This document shows, one piece after another, positions 31,315 to 35,986 of a stretch of DNA of 35,986 nucleotides (position 1 is the stretch's first letter; the number at the start of each line of letters is the position of its first letter). The stretch is taken from contig JBMLQL010000023.1 in assembly GCA_049241565.1 (NCBI GenBank), positions 1-35,986 of the forward strand, written 5' to 3'. The notes under the pieces were generated by a model that had not been told where the DNA came from, searched no databases, and saw only the letters and a list, made by a program, of their open reading frames with translations. The stretch is from DZBG01 sp049241565. Lineage in GTDB: Bacteria > Bdellovibrionota > Bacteriovoracia > Bacteriovoracales > Bacteriovoracaceae. The position numbers and the translations under genes are program-made.

Positions 31315-33044
31315 AACAAAGAATTATTGCGAAGTCAAAAACGATTAAGAAACGAGGATGGGCCTTAGTGAGAGTTTCAACTGAGACCCAAGGCTTGACC
31401 CAAGCTGGGAGCTTAGATGCCCAATTGAACAGAATCTATCGATGGGTTGAGTCGAAAAATGCTCACAGTTTTGAAATTTATGAAATTGTGAGAGTTATTA
31501 AGGAAGAGCAAAGCGCATTTAGAGAGAAGAATTCACAGCGCCAAGGGATCATGGATCTTACAAGTTTAATCAAAAAGGGTGAGGTTGATTTTGTTATCAT
31601 TGAATCAATCTCACGTCTTTTCAGAGATACAAAACTTGCGACTGAGTTTCATCGTTTAGCAGCAGATCATGATGTTGAGATTTGGGAGGTAGAATCTGGA
31701 ATGAACTATACAGATCCAAGAAATCCGTTCATTTACCAAGTATTCGGCCAGAAAGCGATTATGAGCGAGGTTGAGTCACTTATCACTTCAAACAGAGTCG
31801 CAACTAAGCACAGAGAGGCAATGGTTAGCCACGGTAAAGACCCAAGTCCAAGACCAGTTCTCGGCCTTGACCTTCATCCAAATCGTGTAGGTATCTATGT
31901 GGCAAACGAGCCAGAATTGGAAATAGTAAAAGACATCATGAAAACGATTGTGAAATTTGAGTCTTATTCAGAGACCTTAGATTATTGCCATTCAAAGGGA
32001 TATAAAACCAAATCTTATTTTATTAAAGAACAAATTGATAAGGAAGGATTCAAGATTCCTCCTCGCCAAGTAGGTGGTGAACCATTTGACCAAACGTCAC
32101 TCAAGGCTTTATTGACCAATGTGAAGTATTCGGGGAAGAACAAGTTCAAGGATACTAAGAAACAGTTTCCAAAGCTGCAAGATGAGCAAGGTTTTGTTGG
32201 TTGGACATACCCCCATGGCCAAGTGATTGAGCAGAAACTATTAGATCAGGTTGCAGAAACAATCAAAATTGCCGGCTTATCCAAACGACCACGAAAGATT
32301 TCTAGCAAAGAATACAGCTTGCTTGGAGGATTGGTGACAGATGAACAAGGAGGCCACTTTCATTGCACCACAGCTAGAGAAGCGAAGTATTTTTACTATT
32401 TCAATCCCAAGACTTCTCTACGTCTTCCAATGGAGGACTTCGATAAGAAGTTCATCAATTTATTGGATTCTTATAAGTCTGATCAGTCAGTTCTAGGCCG
32501 AGTTGTAAAAGACTACGTAGAGAAACTTAAAATGGAGGTCGGCGATTTCAGTAATCAAGTAATCGATTTATCGAACCAAATTGAGGTTCACAAAAAAGAT
32601 ATTGATCAGTTAAGCCTTACCCAACGTCAAAGAATGATGGATGGATCAAGCGATAGAATCATTAACATGATCGATGATGAAATCGCTAAGCTTGAATTAA
32701 AAGTTGAAAGTCTGACAGAGAAGAAGGTTGAGTTGATCACTAAAAAAGAAGCTGCCTTGATGAGCTGTCAGACCAATTCGATTCATAACAATTTTATTAA
32801 AATGATCGACGACATTAAGCATTCAAGTGGCATTAACCAAAGATTGATTATTAAAACCCTAGTTAAACGAATAGTTGTGGACTCAGAATCTGTTGCAAGA
32901 GTTGTTTTTGACAGCTCCTGCCTAATTTCGCCAAGGAAGGCGAAGTCAGGAGGAGACAAAGTTGCTGGATCTAAAATATGGTGGGACCAGCAGGACTTGA
33001 ACCTGCGACCACCCGGTTATGAGCCGGGAGCTCTAACCAACTGA
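31311..33044 (+). CDS. Large serine recombinase, 3' end inside tRNA gene
   Basis: 577 aa. The catalytic resolvase domain starts GWALVRVSTETQ with nucleophile Ser23; IESISRLFRDTKLA is the conserved core. Residues about 170-310 are the recombinase domain (VLGLDLHPNRVGIY...LKALLTNVKYSGKNKF). The zinc-ribbon region (LLGGLVTDEQGGHFHC...YFYYF) keeps only one Cys. A coiled coil follows (about 400-490), then IKTLVKRIVVDSESVARVVF. The last about 20 residues (WWDQQDLNLRPPGYEPGALTN) are merely the antisense translation of the tRNA, so the native C-terminus is about residue 545-555 or differs in the free form. Integrates or excises the element. Confidence 0.88.
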   Translation: MKQRIIAKSKTIKKRGWALVRVSTETQGLTQAGSLDAQLNRIYRWVESKNAHSFEIYEIVRVIKEEQSAFREKNSQRQGIMDLTSLIKKGEVDFVIIESISRLFRDTKLATEFHRLAADHDVEIWEVESGMNYTDPRNPFIYQVFGQKAIMSEVESLITSNRVATKHREAMVSHGKDPSPRPVLGLDLHPNRVGIYVANEPELEIVKDIMKTIVKFESYSETLDYCHSKGYKTKSYFIKEQIDKEGFKIPPRQVGGEPFDQTSLKALLTNVKYSGKNKFKDTKKQFPKLQDEQGFVGWTYPHGQVIEQKLLDQVAETIKIAGLSKRPRKISSKEYSLLGGLVTDEQGGHFHCTTAREAKYFYYFNPKTSLRLPMEDFDKKFINLLDSYKSDQSVLGRVVKDYVEKLKMEVGDFSNQVIDLSNQIEVHKKDIDQLSLTQRQRMMDGSSDRIINMIDDEIAKLELKVESLTEKKVELITKKEAALMSCQTNSIHNNFIKMIDDIKHSSGINQRLIIKTLVKRIVVDSESVARVVFDSSCLISPRKAKSGGDKVAGSKIWWDQQDLNLRPPGYEPGALTN

Positions 33045-33055
33045 GCTATAATCCC
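32979..33055 (-). tRNA. tRNA with CAT anticodon (Ile2 or elongator Met)
   Basis: 77 nt including an encoded CCA. Minus strand begins GGGATTATAGCTCAG; the anticodon stem CCCGG/CCGGG encloses CTCATAA. T-arm GCAGG-TTCAAGT-CCTGC; acceptor GGGATTA pairs with TGGTCCC (two G-T), then A73 and CCA. The CTCATAACC loop with GGTCG...TTCAAGTCC resembles lysidine-modified tRNA-Ile2 somewhat more than elongator Met, but CAT alone cannot decide. Target-site candidate for the element on its 3' side. Confidence 0.9.
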
Positions 33056-33125
33056 ACATTTAGGAAAATGTGTTAGAATTCTACTGAATTCGAATGGGCT
33101 TGCCAAGAACTCAAGAGGGTCTTTT

Positions 33126-33920
33126 ATGAGGCTACATTTCACTAAATTATCGGGTAATGGAAACGATTTTGTCTTATTGGAAGACCCCGGTGTAACCTTG
33201 CCACCTGAGTTAATTCAAAGGCTTTGTGATCGCCATTTTGGGATTGGGGCCGATGGAGTTCTTGTAGCTGGCCCAAGCCTTACGGCAGACGTAAAGATGA
33301 CTATTTATAACGCAGATGGAACTTGCGCCAGTATGTGCGCCAATGGAGCGAGATGTTTAGGAGAGTACTATCATCGCCGCATGAGTAATCCTAAGCGTGA
33401 TGAATATGTGATTGAAACGGCTAAATCCCTTTATCCAATAATTTACAAAAATAATAGCTTTGCTCTTCAAATGACGGAGAAAAAAGATATTGAGAAATAT
33501 AATTTAGACTTTTTGGATGATCTCAAAACAAAAAAAACATTTTTTATAGATACGGGTGTTCCTCATGTTGTCATTGAGGTAGATAATGTTGATGAAGTGG
33601 ACTTAATGTATTGGGGGAAGAAAATTCGTTTTCATGAAAGATTTCCTAATGGGACGAATGTTAATTTCTTTCATCGCCTTCCCGCACAACAAACAGCACG
33701 AGTTCGAACCTATGAGCGTGGTGTAGAGGGAGAAACTTTCTCTTGTGGAACAGGACTCTCGGCCACGGCCTGGGCCTGTCATCAGTTCTATGGTTGGAAA
33801 AATGAGATGAAATTTCATACCAAAGGCGGACTACATATGCTTACACTAGATGATAAGCATCAATTATTTCTTCAAGGCGAAGTGACATGGTGTTTTGAAG
33901 GAGACTTTGAGTGGCCATAG
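33126..33920 (+). CDS. dapF: Diaminopimelate epimerase
   Basis: Interconverts LL- and meso-diaminopimelate for peptidoglycan and lysine. 264 aa, normal length. Signatures: FTKLSGNGNDFVLL, DRHFGIGADGVLV, NADGTCASMC71ANGAR with catalytic Cys71, GTNVNFF and EGETFSC207GTGLSA with the second catalytic Cys207. Most DapF have CGNG where this has CANG, a mild change. Not part of the mobile element: it lies beyond the tRNA. The last 10 nt overlap tlyA (GTG start), so the two are coupled. Confidence 0.95.
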   Translation: MRLHFTKLSGNGNDFVLLEDPGVTLPPELIQRLCDRHFGIGADGVLVAGPSLTADVKMTIYNADGTCASMCANGARCLGEYYHRRMSNPKRDEYVIETAKSLYPIIYKNNSFALQMTEKKDIEKYNLDFLDDLKTKKTFFIDTGVPHVVIEVDNVDEVDLMYWGKKIRFHERFPNGTNVNFFHRLPAQQTARVRTYERGVEGETFSCGTGLSATAWACHQFYGWKNEMKFHTKGGLHMLTLDDKHQLFLQGEVTWCFEGDFEWP

Positions 33921-34636
33921 AAGACCGTGCTGATAAAATTATGGCAGAGCGCGGGATGGTCAGTTCACGCTCGCAGGCCAAGTCTCTCATTGATAATGGA
34001 GATGTCGTTTGTAATGGAGTTGTTTTAAAAAAAGCTGGGACCATGATCCCAGTTGATGCTGATATTGTTATCAATGCTCCTCTCTATGTAGGCCGTGGCG
34101 CTTTTAAACTTGAAGGGGCCCTTAAAGAATTTCAGATGGATGTAAAGGATCTTGTGATGCTTGATGTTGGAGCAAGTACCGGAGGATTTACTGAAATTAT
34201 GCTGAATCAAGGAGCAAAAAAAGTTTATGCTATTGATGTTGGCCACGATCAGCTTGCCCAGAAATTAAGAAATGACCCAAGAGTGATTAACTTAGAAGGA
34301 ACTAATATCAGAGAGCTGCATGAGCTCCCAGAACTAGCTGATGGCGCAGTGATGGATCTCTCATTTATTTCAGTAACTAAAGTTCTCCAAAACGTTTTTA
34401 ATCTACTGAAGCCAAATGGCTTTCTAATAGTTTTAATTAAGCCTCAATTTGAAGCAGGCCCAGAGAGAGTCCCAAGTCATGGAGTCATTCGTGATGAAAA
34501 TTTACGTCAAACAATTCTTAAAGAGGTCACTGACTTTGCCGAGAAGATTGGTTGGAAGTCAATCAAGACAATGGATTCTACCATTGAAGGTAAGACAGGA
34601 AATTTAGAGTTCCTGTCTTTATGGAAAAAAATCTAG
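33911..34636 (+). CDS. tlyA: TlyA-family rRNA 2'-O-methyltransferase
   Basis: 241 aa from GTG 33911. N-terminal S4 RNA-binding domain (about 2-60: ADKIMAERGMVSSRSQAKSLIDNGDVVCNG). Then RGAFKLEGAL and the FtsJ-type methyltransferase with SAM motif VMLDVGASTGGFTEIML, AIDVGHDQL, MDLSFISV and IVLIKPQFEAG. Members methylate 16S/23S rRNA 2'-hydroxyls. Overlaps dapF by 10 nt and converges on the next gene, with stops sharing CTAG. Confidence 0.92.
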   Translation: MAIEDRADKIMAERGMVSSRSQAKSLIDNGDVVCNGVVLKKAGTMIPVDADIVINAPLYVGRGAFKLEGALKEFQMDVKDLVMLDVGASTGGFTEIMLNQGAKKVYAIDVGHDQLAQKLRNDPRVINLEGTNIRELHELPELADGAVMDLSFISVTKVLQNVFNLLKPNGFLIVLIKPQFEAGPERVPSHGVIRDENLRQTILKEVTDFAEKIGWKSIKTMDSTIEGKTGNLEFLSLWKKI

Positions 34637-35880
34637 AGATTCACATCATAGCGAACAGTGAGAGAATTAATCACATTCGTTTGTGAGAGGCCAGATAGCT
34701 CTTCAAGTAAGACATCATTTTGATATATGAAATTATAATCAACGTAGAAATTATTTGTGATATTCACCGCAAGTTTAAGATCATTAACTAAATTATTATT
34801 GTTAAGCTCAAGCGCCCAGCTTGAGAGATCTTGGTAAGGTCTAAACCAAAGAAGATTTTCAAGGGCCACACGCTCATTAATCTTTTTCTTCATTCCAAAA
34901 CGCACCCCATGCCTAAGTCCTGATTTTGAAACTGTCGTGACATCAATACCATTTTTGTCTCTAATTTCAGTTGTTCTTAAGTCGAGAAGAGGAATATAAC
35001 TCAAATCAAAGGCCTCGCCCTGTTTATTTTCATATAAGTGCCAAGTATAGCCTAGCGGACCAAACTGCCAGTGACTCTTTGGAGTGGCCAGAGCTGAGTA
35101 GCGAGCAGAGTTAAAATTAATCAGACTTAGTGATGAGACAGAGTTAGTTAAATGATAAATTGAAAATTGGGCCTGGGCCGCTGTTGAGCTTGTCGATATA
35201 GACTCTTTAGTCTCTGGATCTTCTAGTCGATTTTGAGATTGTTCCGCTTGAAGTTTAAATCGGTAGCGGTCTCCAAGATTTTCAAGACGTCCACCAAAGC
35301 GAATACTCTCAGAATTATTGATTGTTTGTTTCACCACTGGAGATGCAAAAAGAGAGAATTTATAATCACTCAGTTCTCGGGCCAATGTCTTTTCATCAAC
35401 GACCGTATTAAAATAAGTTTTTCTTTTTTCGTATCCAACAGGATCGATAAGATCTCTCTCTGTCAGTCTTTCAGGAAGATCATTATTGAGGGCGATAGGT
35501 TTTTCTTTTTCGGCTTTAACTGGAACCTTAAAATTCTCGTCTTTGTAAGCCGTTTTTGAATCTGGAAGCTCACTGTCGTTCATCCCAACTATTTTATAAA
35601 CGAAGTCCTTTGAAATAGAGGCCGGATTTACAATTCGGTAGAGACGCCAGTAAGAAGCCTCCGAACGTGAGGAAAGACAGACAGCACGAGCAGCATAGCC
35701 ATCCATATTCACAAGGCGAGCATGATCACCTTTGTAAATACCATCTTCAACTCCACGGTTTATCATCACCACATTTTGTGGAAGGGCCTGGAGGATTCTA
35801 ATATTGGGTAAAACCTCAGAGAAGTCCAGGGCCATGACTGAATTAGTGAGAAAGAGAAGTGAAACTAAAAAGTATTTCAT
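34633..35880 (-). CDS. Exported beta-barrel-like protein, family unknown
   Basis: 415 aa with a signal peptide ending VMA at residue 17. The N-terminal about 110 residues (PQNVVMINRGVEDGIYKGDHARLVN) suggest a small SH3-like/beta domain. The following 280 residues have repeated amphipathic strands (for example HWQFGPLGYTWHLYEN, RVALENLLWFRP), typical of an outer-membrane barrel, although it ends VRYDVNL without a terminal Phe. No family recognised. It overlaps tlyA by 4 nt at the stop codons. The remaining 106 bp to the window end hold no recognisable feature. Confidence 0.72.
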   Translation of the reverse strand: MKYFLVSLLFLTNSVMALDFSEVLPNIRILQALPQNVVMINRGVEDGIYKGDHARLVNMDGYAARAVCLSSRSEASYWRLYRIVNPASISKDFVYKIVGMNDSELPDSKTAYKDENFKVPVKAEKEKPIALNNDLPERLTERDLIDPVGYEKRKTYFNTVVDEKTLARELSDYKFSLFASPVVKQTINNSESIRFGGRLENLGDRYRFKLQAEQSQNRLEDPETKESISTSSTAAQAQFSIYHLTNSVSSLSLINFNSARYSALATPKSHWQFGPLGYTWHLYENKQGEAFDLSYIPLLDLRTTEIRDKNGIDVTTVSKSGLRHGVRFGMKKKINERVALENLLWFRPYQDLSSWALELNNNNLVNDLKLAVNITNNFYVDYNFIYQNDVLLEELSGLSQTNVINSLTVRYDVNL

Positions 35881-35986
35881 CTCTCAATTATAAAACGGTT
35901 TTTAATTATGTGGGATTTTTTAGAGAACTAACCAAAAGGTAGCTGGGTAGATTCTAGTTTTTAGCGCAACACTTCGGTATTTTAAT

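Larger units (their letters stand above)
17181..32979. mobile_element. Putative integrative element next to a tRNA; left end not located
   Basis: Evidence for mobility: a large serine recombinase gene running into the tRNA at the right edge, a second small serine resolvase, a replication-initiator-like gene, XRE/RHH regulators, a type I R-M operon, and short palindromes (CTACGTAG at least five times, TGTATTACG-type sites) confined to this stretch. The right end at the tRNA 3' terminus is plausible. The left coordinate is a guess: I found no second copy of the tRNA end. Confidence 0.45.

Noticed and set aside
32979..33044. C-terminal peptide WWDQQDLNLRPPGYEPGALTN as a protein domain
   Set aside because: It is the antisense translation of the tRNA gene, a familiar annotation artefact.

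Overview
The window looks like a chromosomal segment of an AT-rich Gram-negative bacterium, most likely a predatory member of the Bdellovibrionota (Bacteriovoracales-like: Bacteriovorax, Peredibacter or relatives). That assignment is an inference. It rests on low GC, a dense set of exported proteins (outer-membrane barrels, several HExxH proteins, three peptidoglycan-active enzymes), small secreted proteins sharing the signal peptide MKKLLIGLLVLGSFSS, and a type A RNase P RNA. No rRNA or other phylogenetic marker was available to test it. Core segment 1 (1-11509): a truncated secreted HExxH protein; rnpB with a visible promoter; a coiled-coil zinc-ribbon protein; aroB-aroA (shikimate pathway); a second secreted HExxH protein; an L,D-transpeptidase followed by a PBP4-type D,D-carboxypeptidase (cell-wall pair); a DUF481 outer-membrane protein; another exported barrel; a four-helix membrane protein; and a secreted LAS-type murein-endopeptidase-like enzyme. 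Transition and accessory segment (11596-17180): a small HTH gene with a small membrane protein; a third HExxH protein and two small secreted proteins lying between the arms of a perfect 82-bp inverted repeat; an orphan ribbon-helix-helix protein; a HigBA-type toxin-antitoxin pair; a replication-relaxation-type protein; and an ORF built from serine-recombinase-like pieces. Putative integrative element (about 17.2 kb to the tRNA at 33.0 kb; left end not located): an AlbA_2/GHKL ATPase gene with a two-TM partner behind three 11-bp-phased repeats; 49-bp direct repeats; a minus-strand operon (XRE regulator, unknown 263-aa protein, ribbon-helix-helix protein); a small serine resolvase; a ribbon-helix-helix gene followed by a type I restriction-modification operon hsdM-hsdS-hsdR plus a YgjP-like metallopeptidase; a replication-initiator-like gene; a small four-Cys zinc-finger protein; and a large serine recombinase whose last codons run through an antisense tRNA (CAT anticodon). 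Palindromic CTACGTAG sites and TGTATTACG-type sites recur across this element, and I saw neither in the core parts. They may be its recombination, replication or regulatory sites. Core segment 2 (33055-35986): dapF overlapping tlyA, and a convergent outer-membrane barrel protein. Working picture: a cell-wall/secretome-rich core interrupted next to a tRNA by a mobile element that carries its own recombinases, a plasmid-like replication protein, a regulatory switch and at least one clear defence system (type I R-M), with a second candidate in the AlbA_2/TM pair.
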